A model generated the notes under the pieces. It did no database searches. It was given only the letters and a program-made list of their open reading frames with translations, and was not told the origin of the DNA. From Blautia_A aquisgranensis (GTDB lineage Bacteria > Bacillota > Clostridia > Lachnospirales > Lachnospiraceae), in contig NZ_JBBMEJ010000004.1 of the NCBI RefSeq assembly GCF_040096615.1, forward strand, positions 1 to 64,000: DNA of 64,000 bases, read 5' to 3'. The position numbers and the translations under genes were made by a program. Positions 54,301 through 63,145 of the stretch are shown one piece after another. Positions within the stretch are counted from its first letter, which is position 1, and the number at the start of each line of letters is the position of its first letter.

Positions 54301-57300
54301 TCCGGCTTCAAGCTCTATACTCATTTCTCCATAATGACCATGCTCACTTATATAATCACCATTTTCATTATAGATATCAAGTCTTGAATCATAATATTGA
54401 TTCTCATCCTTTGTTCCTGTTACCTTAAATTTATATTTTCCAGTCTCAGATGCCGTAAATTTGTAGAAAGCATCTTCGTCATCTTTTCGGGTTTCTGTGA
54501 TATCTTCTCCAATTTTCAGTTCCCCTGGCTGATGTTCGCTCATATAATCTGCAAAGGACTGACATTTTACCGGAATGCTTCCTATATTTTCCTCTTCATA
54601 TGTAAGTGTCAGTGCATAATCTCCCGGCTGTATATTCCCCGAATTATCATAAGCAAAGTTATCTGATATATTGATATACTGCCCAAAATCATCATCACCA
54701 TATGTATAGGTAACTTCTTTTCCTGAATCAAACGTAATGCTGATTTTCAGTCCATCGTAATTTATACCGCTATCAAATCCGGAAATATAATTTGTCTTTT
54801 TCGGCTTTTCAATATCTACACTGGCAATGCTTTCTTTTTTATAAAGCTTTAATGTTGATGTTTCCTTACTGCTGTTGTACGGACGTGCCAGATAATAGTA
54901 AGTTGTGCCTGCAGTCAGAGTATAGATTACTTTAAAGTTATTACCACTTCCATCCTCATCATTTTCAGCAAGAATCTCTCCGTTTTCATCCACAAGATAT
55001 CCATAGGTATCTACATTACCTTCCGATGTAAAACTGTACTCTCCATCCTTATCTGGAGTAAAGCTGTACAGATATCCTTTTCCCCCATTCCACTGGACCG
55101 TTTCATCCTCATCCAGTTTCAATGTATTACTGTAGTTTTTATCCAGCGTGCGAATATACTGGGCAAGCGTCATATAGTTTACCGGAACAGTTACACTGGA
55201 ACCATCCAACTCAATGTACAGCTGATAGTTTCGAATTTTCTCTCCGTTCTCATCTTCATCATAATCATCGTCCAGATAGATTGACAGTTTACTGCCGTCT
55301 CTGCTGACATCTTCGGCCCCAAGGACTTCCTCCACTCCATCATCATAAGCGACGCGAATCTTCAGTCCTTCTGTCTTTGGCTGTGCACTGTCCCTGAATT
55401 CAAGTCTCTCTATATAAGTCTTATCCGATGGCTCTGATTCTACCTTAAGCGATGACACCATATAATTTTTCTGGATTGCTTTAATACAGAAATCATATCC
55501 CGTGTCGTACTCGGATGTCATCCGTGCATATACCACATCACCGGCTTTCAACGCTGTTGTTTCCTCAATACCGTTTCCTTCACTGTCAAAATATGAGACA
55601 GAGTACGAATAATCTCCTGTTTCCTCACCATCTTCCATGGCGCGATATCTAAACGTATATGTACCATCCTCCGGCGCAGTAAACTTGTAATAGTAGCTTC
55701 CTTTTTTACTGATCGCTGTACTGCGTTCCTGATCAAGAGTAAGCTCTTCTGCCCGTTCATTGAAAAAGTCAGCAAATTTCTGAACCTTTATCTTTACTTC
55801 TGTTTTCTGGTCTGCAACAGAAACTGTAACCGTATACTCTCCTTCTTTGGCATTTCCATCCTCATCGAAATCAACAGAAGAAGTATCAATCTCTATATCA
55901 TAGCCTTCACTTACTGAGCCATAACAAGTTTCAACATTTTCCGTTCCATCTGTATAATTTATCTGAATCATTTCATTTGACAGAAGGTCTTCCTTTTTAA
56001 GACTGTCCTTACCCATGCACAGAGAGACTTCCGGATTTTTGATTTCAATAGACTTGACTTCTTTTGCAGAACTCACTCCTGCATATAACTGATCATGAAT
56101 TTCATTCCTGACAGCCAGATAATAATCTTTTCCTGCTTCCAGTTTTCTCCTGGAAGTCTGACCATGATCTATCTGCTCGATAACATTGAAATCTCCATCC
56201 ATGAGAACCTGATAACTGTATATGTTCTCATTTCCTTCCTCGCCACGGGCAAACAGACTGTATAATCCATTTTTTTCCGGTCTGAAATGGAACAACTGGT
56301 CTGTCATTCCAGCATCGTTTTCTTCTTCTTCGCCACTGAGTTCAATAGCATCATCTTTCCTGCTCTGCACCCAGGACTTCAGAGTCTGCAGTCTGATCTG
56401 CCCTATATTTTTAAGACAATATAAATCATAGTTAGTTCCATTAACATTCTTCTTGATAAGAAGATTTGCCTGATAAGTTCCAGGCTCGTCAGTGTATCCA
56501 TATTCTTCATTTCCGATCATCACAAACGGAAACATATTTATGTCATCACCGTCAGACAGTTCTTCTGTTTCACCGTTAGAATATGTACAGCTTACAACTG
56601 CACCCTCACCGGTTATTATTTCCGGACCATCTCCCCAAAGAGTATAATCCGTCTTTGGCATCTGTTCCATCTGGAAAGATTCTATTGTAGGAAAAACACC
56701 TGCTGCTGCGTTGTCGCTTACATATGAAAAATTATATACCGCATAATAAGTTTCTCCGGCCTGACAGCTAACAATGTTTGTATCTTCCACCTCACATTCT
56801 TTAAAAGAAGAATCATATATCATAATGTGATCGGTATTTACACTACTCAGCACAATCTTGTATTTTCCGTTTTTTTCCACAGAAAATCTGAACACTGTCG
56901 CATCTTCTGAAGACACATCAGAAATATCTATAAAATTTTTATATGGAAGATCTATAGCATTTTCTGCCATGGAACTGTCCATGATTTCGGACTGTACTTC
57001 AAGATCCTTGTCATCGCTGCTGAAAGCTTCTGCTTCATTGTTCGGTTCCGGTTCTGTAAGTTCTTCGGAATCATCAGAAGTATTTTCTTCCTGCTCTTCG
57101 GGCTCTGAAAGTTCTTCTGTTTCGTCCTCCAATGCAAGATCCGAATCTGCTTCCTGTTCTGGTTCCTGTACCGCTTCCGGAGCTTCTTCCTGCTCTGTCT
57201 GTGGAGCTTCTGCTTCAGCTGAAACTGCCTCTCCCTCATCCTGACTTTCAGCTCCATCTGAAAACTCCTGCATGTTCTCCACTGGCTCTGAAGAAAAATC

Positions 57301-57387
57301 TGCTCCGCTGGCTACAAGCGCAGAACTGTCAACGCTGGTAGCTACCATAGCTGCTGTCAGCAGCCACGCAACCTTTTTTCTGTTCAT
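48316..57387 (-). CDS. Giant secreted multi-domain repeat protein (3,023 residues)
   Basis: The signal peptide is at residues 1-29 (WLLTAAMVATSVDSSALVAS). A Glu-rich low-complexity segment lies at about 35-150. About 2,300 residues of alternating modules follow: bacterial pre-peptidase-like beta domains (DGTYTFRYRA, YYLAARTF type) and Ig-like domains with the pattern VEITYADGTE. Near the end are four related 80-residue repeats (YTGKxIKPVPVVKY) at about 2445-2765, a Big_2 Ig-like domain at about 2766-2859, a Flg_new/InlB-type repeat (FGGWYTD) at about 2860-2925 and a fibronectin type III domain to 3023. No LPXTG signal or membrane anchor is present. ATG 57387 has AAGGAGGAG upstream. Likely an adhesin or matrix protein. 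Confidence 0.88.
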   Translation of the reverse strand: MNRKKVAWLLTAAMVATSVDSSALVASGADFSSEPVENMQEFSDGAESQDEGEAVSAEAEAPQTEQEEAPEAVQEPEQEADSDLALEDETEELSEPEEQEENTSDDSEELTEPEPNNEAEAFSSDDKDLEVQSEIMDSSMAENAIDLPYKNFIDISDVSSEDATVFRFSVEKNGKYKIVLSSVNTDHIMIYDSSFKECEVEDTNIVSCQAGETYYAVYNFSYVSDNAAAGVFPTIESFQMEQMPKTDYTLWGDGPEIITGEGAVVSCTYSNGETEELSDGDDINMFPFVMIGNEEYGYTDEPGTYQANLLIKKNVNGTNYDLYCLKNIGQIRLQTLKSWVQSRKDDAIELSGEEEENDAGMTDQLFHFRPEKNGLYSLFARGEEGNENIYSYQVLMDGDFNVIEQIDHGQTSRRKLEAGKDYYLAVRNEIHDQLYAGVSSAKEVKSIEIKNPEVSLCMGKDSLKKEDLLSNEMIQINYTDGTENVETCYGSVSEGYDIEIDTSSVDFDEDGNAKEGEYTVTVSVADQKTEVKIKVQKFADFFNERAEELTLDQERSTAISKKGSYYYKFTAPEDGTYTFRYRAMEDGEETGDYSYSVSYFDSEGNGIEETTALKAGDVVYARMTSEYDTGYDFCIKAIQKNYMVSSLKVESEPSDKTYIERLEFRDSAQPKTEGLKIRVAYDDGVEEVLGAEDVSRDGSKLSIYLDDDYDEDENGEKIRNYQLYIELDGSSVTVPVNYMTLAQYIRTLDKNYSNTLKLDEDETVQWNGGKGYLYSFTPDKDGEYSFTSEGNVDTYGYLVDENGEILAENDEDGSGNNFKVIYTLTAGTTYYYLARPYNSSKETSTLKLYKKESIASVDIEKPKKTNYISGFDSGINYDGLKISITFDSGKEVTYTYGDDDFGQYINISDNFAYDNSGNIQPGDYALTLTYEEENIGSIPVKCQSFADYMSEHQPGELKIGEDITETRKDDEDAFYKFTASETGKYKFKVTGTKDENQYYDSRLDIYNENGDYISEHGHYGEMSIELEAGTTYYLRINYRSYTEDDVDYTISVQAQRTLKEMVLNSNEIDLYEGFDDFSYDRLWNLARELEITLKFTDGSEETVHCVEDTTEDGYRVSVEDIPDLDGTPGTYNMKFRCGDISIDYKINLHSALDYIAKNASEIQSGKRTPVKIQSDSTAVYYAVVPETGYYKISYLANTSARIKYYDQEGEYHETPVKVEKGQKFYFSLENTEERSIRALVTVEKQDVVLEKLTIKTPPLKTTVTEVIDYLDDYDISDFDAEGMTVTAQYTDGMTEDLKPGDTSRLGSKLSVNLSPTYDEDGNENFALSVSMDEVRSEFLQISRISFKDYLKENGNQLETLKVNKDKNIMVQRNKCQVYGFTAENDGTYTFYSTGDEDTYGYIYDSEGQQIAYNDDAGSGTNFQIQLEMKKGEKYYLAARTFSSGAVSTTIHIADENGSEGASALSDFKLEEEPEKTVFYAYNDENNLNIWDLSYEGLKISAKTKEGETEIYSYSRSQKEFPFTITNNIKTDENGRPLTGKYTITVSYNGKTAVEFPIELKSFEDYLAGITNVLKPGETLDKVAEDPTEDGNLCYVKLPADLKGIYWNSGDRNNWSVYGIYDIQGKKTDMQLGNSSAWDFGGKDYYLCLKDKGYDDENGIFRYEKMASSGIIKDMEIISQPENTEFLKGMNAGIDVTGMMLRITYEDDTQKKVSATEFSDIYNRELSIVNEKGERIFNVSDLHDGENDLSIQLWGIKKNFRVSLTDPAKKDLDTLALDENAAFSVSESVRSHVYSYIPDENGEFYFNTEAEHYSSSWADENLKWYCTDEEENYLTDEEGNLPNLKKGKKYYFVVYYDGSAFGDVSVQLHKVSGSGEDVTEEDTDVVDMEITAPTKVEYTPEEKISYDGIKIHAIYDDGTEKDYTLEEAQKKGFTVSDTVKSLSEKNCPGSYEIVVRHEGQNGFSVRKTVPITVKNTGVLSGEFSENEQEIEIGSTEPLYEYQVAEDGYYQLALTAKNDSFIEGFITEGNRSQVISCYGNGTKTTYSSLVYLKAGKHYINFRSEMLSGGSCGVKLYHYSAAPQRIEVIPDSVKTEFIYGRDAVNFEGMKVRITYADGTERIVTVPEGFGRSGIMESGLYINNASDWLGNHELYLYIDIEDQENSRSISSSLKYTVKYPDDTVELEIGKTYTVKADSMKKQSVIYKIKGSELDNELCRIQYSDSRNTVRVSMEDGSYMQNVWPQYTDGTGEVCFIARKDKTYIVSIDHDEDVDEDMTIKLAGKNSVTKITPLPEDKTSYYYGIQDSGLENMKIQLTYADGNTEVVNGQDERIWLFGLDMEEISGPGTYSGILSFGSIRTLYRREIKDLSSEEIKKDQEVKLTGEDARNFKFVPEKTQKYYMLINTSYDDTDIRCMNTEGARLGYWVIRGNAEDRIRELVLTAGKTYYFNITCNNNGGNFVISDQKLSNIQVETGSTYTYTGTEIRPEVKVTCENRELTEGKDYQISYSNNINVGTGQIEISPVQGGIRFAQKTVSFEITPQSLADEKVEVTTIPDQEYTGEELVPEIQVSIGTKTLTLGTDYRVSYENNTNPGTAEVTVEGLGNYCGTVMRTFKIVKTPKDFTKAEVSGIKTSYEYTGKSITPVPVVKYENKTLTAGTDYKVSYKNNTNPGTAEITVEGMGDYRGTVTRNFKIVKTPKDFTKAAVSGIKSSYDYTGKNIKPVPVVKYANKVLTAGKDYDVAYVNNTKVGKATITITGKGDYSGKKSVTFTIAYKLVSKITMNRSSATVLAGNSLQLKATATPSNAYNKTVTWKSSSKYVTVDKNGKVTVNAKAPGGTVVTITATANDSSKKSASCKITVHNKITYSLNGGTQNKNNKTSFCKQTVKLYNPTRKGYIFGGWYTDKSLKKKITAISSKTTANVTLYAKWTKVSACKAPAKVTLKNSKAKTMTASWDAVSGANGYEFSYAENTKFTKAVKKVQTGRTVNIANLVKGKNYYVRVRAYRTDSTGAKIYGSYSKTVKVKIAK
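49080..49800 (-). repeat. Tandem DNA repeats of about 240 bases within the giant gene
   Basis: The stretch coding for the YTGK-type modules contains near-identical blocks about 240 bases apart. For example, the GTAAAATCTTT-GGAGTTTTTAC block occurs near 49300 and 49540, and the CCGGTACAGG or CCGGCACAGG block near 49220 and 49460. High identity at DNA level suggests recent duplication or ongoing copy-number change. Confidence 0.75.
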
Positions 57388-57564
57388 ATTCTCCTCCTTC
57401 ATAACTGGAATATAACTATCTGGCTTCCTGCCTGCCCTTCAGGACAATCTATACTTTAATTATACTTTTTTGAGAACTTACTGTCTATAAACAAATCTGT
57501 TTTTTATATATTTTTTTCCAACTTATGCGATATTTCCAATTATATTTTTTTATTTTTATATAAT

Positions 57565-57598
57565 AATACGGCTGTATCATCTGATGACCAGCCGTATT
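57565..57598 (-). terminator. Terminator of the TraX-family gene
   Basis: AATACGGCTG and CAGCCGTATT form a perfect ten-pair stem with a 14-base loop that contains the TraX-family stop codon. AT-rich sequence with ATAAAAATAAAAAAATAT follows on the minus strand. The remaining gap up to 57387 is very AT-rich and probably holds the promoter of the giant gene. Confidence 0.7.
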
Positions 57599-58302
57599 AC
57601 TCCCAATATGAACAGATGTAACGGATAAAAAATATAGAAAAACCATTTTGAAAATCCCGATGCTTTTTCCGATTTTTTCCCATTATAAAAATTCAGGATC
57701 AGAATTCCGGATACGATGATTCCGGTTGCAGAAAGTACTGCATGAAGAAATGCCTTTGCAGGATCCATTGTCTGTGCATAAGAACTGTAATTAAAAAGAA
57801 TGAATAATAAAGCTCCGATTCCATAAGCCCGGATTGTTTTTTTCCGGTTGCACCAGCCATCCTGAAACCAGATAGTAAAAACCGGTGCCAGAATCGCCCA
57901 GTCCGAATAAATGGACACCAGAAGGATTCCAATAAGCAGGGGAATACGCCATGGGCTTGCCTTCATATTTTCCTGGATCACCAGGATCATGAAACACATA
58001 AATAAAGTAAAAATCATATTCAGCTGATTGAATCCGAACGCCATCATGTACGGGACCTGAGATATTCCTGCAAAGATCAGAAGTCTCTCCCCATATTTTT
58101 TCCTGGAATGTGTATAATAAAAGCCTTCCACCAGAAAATAGCACATGGTGATCGCAGTAAAGTAGCCAATGTCTACCAGCACCTCACAGAGAATCGTATT
58201 CTCCGGCAGAAATATATTGGCAATGTGGTTAAGTAACATGGTAAATATCGCCAGGTATTTAATGATGTCACGGGTAAGCCCTTTTTTTTCTTTCGTCTGC
58301 AT
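57577..58302 (-). CDS. TraX-family membrane protein
   Basis: A 241-residue integral membrane protein of the TraX family. Hydrophobic helices occupy most of the chain, with the family segments YLAIFTMLLNHIANIFLP and FFYIFYPLHLFILGVIRL at the two ends. TraX acetylates F pilin, but chromosomal Firmicutes members stand alone and probably transfer acyl groups to some surface compound. It does not lie in the conjugative element. ATG 58302 is followed by QTKEKKGLTRD. Confidence 0.9.
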   Translation of the reverse strand: MQTKEKKGLTRDIIKYLAIFTMLLNHIANIFLPENTILCEVLVDIGYFTAITMCYFLVEGFYYTHSRKKYGERLLIFAGISQVPYMMAFGFNQLNMIFTLFMCFMILVIQENMKASPWRIPLLIGILLVSIYSDWAILAPVFTIWFQDGWCNRKKTIRAYGIGALLFILFNYSSYAQTMDPAKAFLHAVLSATGIIVSGILILNFYNGKKSEKASGFSKWFFYIFYPLHLFILGVIRLVIR

Positions 58303-58534
58303 ATTTTTCCCTCCATATGCTGTATCATGTAAAATTCGGTTGTTATATTCCCTCTGTGAATTCTCATCTTATCTTACAGCACAACTTAGGCACAAACAAC
58401 TGTTTTATGGGATTTCATCAACAATCTGCCATATAAATGCCTCGAGATTTCCACCAAAAGAACAGTTGCCTTTTTTTTCAGGTAAGCTTATACTGTAAAA
58501 AAATATTATGCTATAAAAAACGAAAGGAATTATC

Positions 58535-59374
58535 ATGATCCAGGATATTGCACCACATCATTATCACAACGAATATAAGCCTGTAGCTCCGGATAAAAAA
58601 AGCTTTATTTTAGCCTATAATAAAGAGAGAAATATCCTTCTGAAAAAAGACGGCGAGACTATGACTCTTCCACGTTTTGAAGAGCTTGAGGGCAGGCTTT
58701 CCAACCTTTATGAAAATTATATCTACCTTTTCTCCATTGACGAAGAACATTTTTATCTGATTCCGGAACTGGATACCAGTCTGCTTTCTGAGTATCAGTT
58801 TGAGACGATCCGTTTTCTTCGCATCGCACAGCCTCAGTATCTTGCATTTGCAGGAGTCACCGGATACCAGCTTTTCCAGTGGTACAGCAAGCGCCGCTTC
58901 TGTGGCTGCTGCGGAAAGCCAATGGTACATGACAAGATCGAGCGCAAAATGTTCTGTCCGTCCTGCAAGAATGAAGAATACCCTGTTCTCTCCCCTGCAG
59001 TTATCGTTGGCGTTACAAACGGCGACAAGCTGATCCTCTCCAAATATGAGGGCAGAAGCTATACACGATATGCCATGATCGCCGGGTTCGCAGAAATCGG
59101 AGAAACCATCGAGGAAACGGTTCACCGTGAAGTTATGGAAGAGATCGGTATCAAAGTCAAAAACCTGCGCTACTATAAGAGCCAGCCATGGTCCTTCTCC
59201 GGAACTCTTCTGTTCGGCTTCTACTGTGACCTGGACGGAGATGACACTCTCACCGTAGACCACAGTGAACTCTCCATGGCCTCCTGGTTTAACCGCGAGG
59301 ATATCCCGGATGAGGGAGACAACATCAGCCTTACAAAAGAAATGATGATGTCATTTAAGGACGGAAAAGCCTGA
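58535..59374 (+). CDS. nudC: NAD(+)/NADH diphosphatase (Nudix)
   Basis: A 279-residue Nudix hydrolase that splits NADH into NMNH and AMP, and may remove NAD caps from RNA. A zinc-binding region with four cysteines is seen in FCGCCGKP and FCPSCKN (residues about 125-151). The Nudix box GFAEIGETIEETVHREVMEE followed by IGI is near 186-208, and SQPWSF right after it is the NudC signature. GAAAGGAA lies upstream of ATG 58535. The upstream gap (58303-58534) shows no gene. Confidence 0.94.
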   Translation: MIQDIAPHHYHNEYKPVAPDKKSFILAYNKERNILLKKDGETMTLPRFEELEGRLSNLYENYIYLFSIDEEHFYLIPELDTSLLSEYQFETIRFLRIAQPQYLAFAGVTGYQLFQWYSKRRFCGCCGKPMVHDKIERKMFCPSCKNEEYPVLSPAVIVGVTNGDKLILSKYEGRSYTRYAMIAGFAEIGETIEETVHREVMEEIGIKVKNLRYYKSQPWSFSGTLLFGFYCDLDGDDTLTVDHSELSMASWFNREDIPDEGDNISLTKEMMMSFKDGKA

Positions 59375-59403
59375 CGCAGTGCTTCCGCCTATTTATGAAA
59401 TAT

Positions 59404-59493
59404 AAAACACACCGGTTTATGTCTCCAGAACCTGAACATCTTTCCAGCTCTATGGAAATGATTCAGATTCTCGGTACAAACCGGTGTGTTTTT
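59404..59493. terminator. Bidirectional terminator between nudC and glgP
   Basis: AAAACACACCGGTTT at 59404-59418 pairs with AAACCGGTGTGTTTTT at 59478-59493 in a 14-pair stem around a loop of about 59 bases. U-runs on both strands suit the two convergent genes. The loop length is unusual for a simple terminator. Confidence 0.65.
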
Positions 59494-59510
59494 ATTTTAT
59501 ATCTGCACGA

Positions 59511-61778
59511 TTATTTTGCAGGAGTCAGATGCCAGATGTCTCTATTGTACTCCTCAATCGTTCTGTCTGAAGAGAAGTATCCTGCTTTTGCAATATTTAC
59601 AAGCATTTTTTCTGCCCATGCAGTTCTGTCCTCATAATCGGACAGTGCCTGATCTTTTACTTTTGCGTAGTCTTCAAAATCAAGAAGAGTCATGAACCAG
59701 TCTTTGCTTACGATCTCATGATGAAGTCTTCTAAGATGCTCCTCACTTCCGATACCAAGAAGCTCTTTTCCAACGATGAAATCTACTGCACGACGGATGC
59801 GCTCATCTTTATCATAGAAATCTTTTGCACAGTAATCAGCTTTCTCATAGTGTTTGATTACCTGCTCACTGGACTCACCGAAGATATAGATGTTATCCTC
59901 GCCTACCAGCTGGCTGATCTCCACATTTGCTCCATCCATAGTTCCAAGTGTTACCGCACCGTTCAACATGAACTTCATGTTTCCGGTTCCGCTGGCCTCT
60001 TTGGAAGCAAGGGAAATCTGCTCGGAAATATCGCAGGCCGGGATCAGCTTCTCTGCTGCACTTACGTTATAGTTTTCCACCATAACGACCTTCATGTACG
60101 GAGAAACCTCCGGATCGTTGTTGATAAGCTCCTGTAAGCACAGAATCAGGTGGATAATGTCCTTTGCGATCACATATGCAGGAGCTGCTTTTGCACCAAA
60201 GATAAAGGTTACCGGACGTTCCGGTTTCTCACCTGCTTTGATCTTCAGGTAACGATCAATGATATACAGGGCATTCAGCTGCTGACGTTTGTACTCATGA
60301 AGACGTTTGATCTGGATATCATAAACACTGTGTGTATTGATCTCCTCACCTGTGTTTGCCTTGATGAACTCGGCACATCTTTTCTTAGCATCCTGTTTGA
60401 TCTTCAGGATATTTGCAAGAACATCCTGTTTTCCTTTGAAGTCAAGCATCTTGTCAAGCTCAAAGGAATCTTTGCGGAAGCCGTCACCGAGCATGGAAGT
60501 GATATACTCTGTCAGCGGATGGTTGCAGTGAAGAAGCCATCTGCGGAAGGTGATTCCATTTGTCTTGTTATTAAATTTATCCGGATAAATCTCATAGAAC
60601 TGATGAAGCTCTGTTTCCTTCAGGATATCTGTGTGAAGGGATGCAACACCATTGATGGAAAATCCGTAATGAATGTCCATATGTGCCATGTGAACCAGGT
60701 CGTTCTTATCAATGATTGCAAGATTCTCCTGCGGATATTTTGCTTTGATACGCTCGTCCAGTTTGCGGATGATCGGCATCAGATGCGGAACAACCTCCTC
60801 AAGATAGGAGATTGGCCATTTCTCAAGTGCCTCTGCAAGGATGGTATGGTTGGTATAAGCGCACACATGAGATACGATCTCACAAGCCTCCTCAAATTCG
60901 ATTCCACGCTCTGTAAGAAGACGGATCAGCTCCGGAATTACCATACTCGGATGTGTATCATTGATCTGAATCACTGCGTAATCAGCAAGGTCATGAAGAT
61001 TGCAGCCTTTTGCTGTTGCCTCATCCAGGATCAGCTGTGCTGCATTGCTAACCATGAAATACTGCTGATAAATACGAAGCTTTCTTCCTGCGTCATCGCT
61101 GTCATCCGGATACAAAAACAGTGTCAGATTGTGGAGCAAATCCTTCTTATCAAAGGAGATTCCCTCACCCACAATGCTCTCGTCTGCAATATCAATATCA
61201 AAAAGACGAAGCTTGATTGCTTTGTTCTCATAGCCTGCAACATCAATATCATACAGTGTGGATTTCAGCATAAATCCCTTAAAAGGTACATAATAGGAAA
61301 TTCCTGCATCTGTAAGCCAGCTCTCCGGCTCGATCCACGGGTTCGGTGTCTCAAACTGAAGATGATCTTTAAACTCCTGTTTGAAAAGTCCAAGGTGATA
61401 ATTAAGGCCGATTCCTTCACCCGGAAGACCTAAGGTTGCGATGGAATCCAGGAAGCAGGCTGCCAGTCGGCCAAGTCCGCCGTTTCCAAGAGATGGTTCC
61501 GGCTCGATCTCCTCGATCATGGAAAGCTCTTTACCGTTCTCTTTAAGATATTTTGCAACTTCATCATAAACGCCAAGATTGATCAGGTTGTTGGAAAGAA
61601 GCTTACCGATCAGGAACTCTGCGGAAATATAATAAATTTTCTTTTTTCCATCCTGATAGCCACGACCTTTAAGCTGCTCCTTTGTCCAGGCGAGAAGTCC
61701 ATGATAGATTTCCTCGTTTGTACAGTCTTTTACATTTTTGTTATATTTTTCTTCAAATACTTTGCTTAATGTTTCCAT
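59511..61778 (-). CDS. glgP: Glycogen/alpha-glucan phosphorylase
   Basis: A 755-residue PLP enzyme that releases glucose 1-phosphate from glycogen or maltodextrin. Motifs include EPEPSLGNGGLGRLAACFLD (glucan site), INDTHPSMVIPELIRLL, and the PLP-binding lysine in ASGTGNMKFMLNGAVTLGT. It is shorter than the enzyme of enteric bacteria (about 815) but matches the length usual in Clostridia. The start ATG 61778 is behind GGAGAT. The divergent upstream gap leads to the AraC gene end. No other glycogen gene is in the window. Confidence 0.96.
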   Translation of the reverse strand: METLSKVFEEKYNKNVKDCTNEEIYHGLLAWTKEQLKGRGYQDGKKKIYYISAEFLIGKLLSNNLINLGVYDEVAKYLKENGKELSMIEEIEPEPSLGNGGLGRLAACFLDSIATLGLPGEGIGLNYHLGLFKQEFKDHLQFETPNPWIEPESWLTDAGISYYVPFKGFMLKSTLYDIDVAGYENKAIKLRLFDIDIADESIVGEGISFDKKDLLHNLTLFLYPDDSDDAGRKLRIYQQYFMVSNAAQLILDEATAKGCNLHDLADYAVIQINDTHPSMVIPELIRLLTERGIEFEEACEIVSHVCAYTNHTILAEALEKWPISYLEEVVPHLMPIIRKLDERIKAKYPQENLAIIDKNDLVHMAHMDIHYGFSINGVASLHTDILKETELHQFYEIYPDKFNNKTNGITFRRWLLHCNHPLTEYITSMLGDGFRKDSFELDKMLDFKGKQDVLANILKIKQDAKKRCAEFIKANTGEEINTHSVYDIQIKRLHEYKRQQLNALYIIDRYLKIKAGEKPERPVTFIFGAKAAPAYVIAKDIIHLILCLQELINNDPEVSPYMKVVMVENYNVSAAEKLIPACDISEQISLASKEASGTGNMKFMLNGAVTLGTMDGANVEISQLVGEDNIYIFGESSEQVIKHYEKADYCAKDFYDKDERIRRAVDFIVGKELLGIGSEEHLRRLHHEIVSKDWFMTLLDFEDYAKVKDQALSDYEDRTAWAEKMLVNIAKAGYFSSDRTIEEYNRDIWHLTPAK

Positions 61779-61994
61779 TTCTGATCTCCTTTCATGGATC
61801 TTGATGGGATGAAATATGTTTTTACAAGGTTGTTTGCTTTGTTTTTGATGATATTAGGATATCACGCATCCCCTTTCAAAAATATAACAATCCTGTCATG
61901 ATATGTAAGATATTTGTCAGACTGTTTTTCCATTTTTACTGTAGCTCTGCATAGAAATGTAACCGGGACATGTGCGACTGCTGCTGGAGCTTTC

Positions 61995-62912
61995 TCAAAT
62001 CTGTCTCATACTCTTCCTGTACTTATGCGGCGAAACCTTATTGGACTGCTGAAACTTCTTTATAAAATAGCTTGTACTGTTAAATCCCACCTGCATGGCT
62101 ATCTCCGTAACAGGCGCATCGGAATGGGTAAGAAGATATTTCGCCTTCTCCATACGAAAATCATTGATGTACTCCACAAGCGTTTTTCCTGTGTACTGCC
62201 GGAAAAGCTTCATAAAATAGTACTCACTGTAATTGGACAACCCGGAAAGCTCCGAAACAGTAAGATTCTCCTGATAGTGAAGACTTATATGATCAAGCAC
62301 CTCTTTTACAGCCGCGAGGCTTTTATTCTGCTCTGTGCTTACCGGAATAATATAGTGCTCCGTCAGCATCTCATAGAAAAAATCAAAAAACAGCATTTTC
62401 AGCTTCATATAAAAATACGGCTTCTTCTCCGTATGGCAGCTATGTATTTCCAGAAAAATCCTCCGCAATTTCTCATAACCGGAATCTCCTTCTTCGATAT
62501 GATGGCAGAATTCTGCCCTGTTTTCCGTAAGCGGCGTCACTACGCATTCCTGGCAGATATCCCCCGGCTGTCCTGCCAGAAATCCCAGACTGAACACGAC
62601 ACTCTTATAATAGAGAGGATTCTTGAGATCGGTTCGCATACTGTGGAGAACTCCACAGTTCACGATCAGGATGTCCCCTTTTTTCAGACGGATACTTTCC
62701 CTGTTCAGTCTGGCAAAACCGCTGCCTTTTTCAATATACATGATCTCCATCTCACTGTGCCAGTGGTCATACAGCGCATGAAAGATCTCGCAGTTTCCCG
62801 TATAGGTTTCCACCGGCAGTTCAAAAGAACCGTGCGGACTTAATTCTTTAAGATTATCATCCACTTCCGATACGTGGAGCGGATTTTTTTCGGATGTGTT
62901 TGTTTCCGGCAT
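61995..62912 (-). CDS. AraC-family regulator with cupin-type sensor domain
   Basis: A 305-residue transcription regulator. The N-terminal half is a cupin-like sugar-sensing domain (WHSEMEIMYIEKGSGFARLN). The C-terminal 100 residues hold two helix-turn-helices (NLTVSELSGLSNYSEYYFMK, then APVTEIAMQVGFNSTSYFIK). Such proteins usually control carbohydrate genes. It is upstream of glgP on the same strand and divergent from the alcohol dehydrogenase gene at 63146, either of which may be a target. Start ATG 62912 has GGAGGAAAA nearby. Confidence 0.93.
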   Translation of the reverse strand: MPETNTSEKNPLHVSEVDDNLKELSPHGSFELPVETYTGNCEIFHALYDHWHSEMEIMYIEKGSGFARLNRESIRLKKGDILIVNCGVLHSMRTDLKNPLYYKSVVFSLGFLAGQPGDICQECVVTPLTENRAEFCHHIEEGDSGYEKLRRIFLEIHSCHTEKKPYFYMKLKMLFFDFFYEMLTEHYIIPVSTEQNKSLAAVKEVLDHISLHYQENLTVSELSGLSNYSEYYFMKLFRQYTGKTLVEYINDFRMEKAKYLLTHSDAPVTEIAMQVGFNSTSYFIKKFQQSNKVSPHKYRKSMRQI

Positions 62913-63145
62913 ATTTATGATTTTCCTCCATATCTGCAGGCTTCTGCGCCTGAATATGTTCCTGTGATTGCTGTAACTTATTTTAGTCTAACGGATATTC
63001 AGAGACATGACAATATTATATTTAGAGCTTTTGTATTTTATGCCACTGTTTATTATGTGCTGCACAGAAATCTTGACTTTTCCACTCTCAACTGCTATAT
63101 ATAATATTTGAAATAAAATAATTTGATTATAAAAGGAATAGAAAC

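Noticed and set aside
57577..58302. Second conjugative element, suggested by the TraX-family gene
   Set aside because: No other transfer gene is near it; chromosomal stand-alone TraX-family genes are common in Firmicutes.
60150..61433. Plus-strand open frame of 427 codons
   Set aside because: It is antisense to glycogen phosphorylase and Cys/Leu/Ile-rich as expected of a complement reading; no domain is seen.
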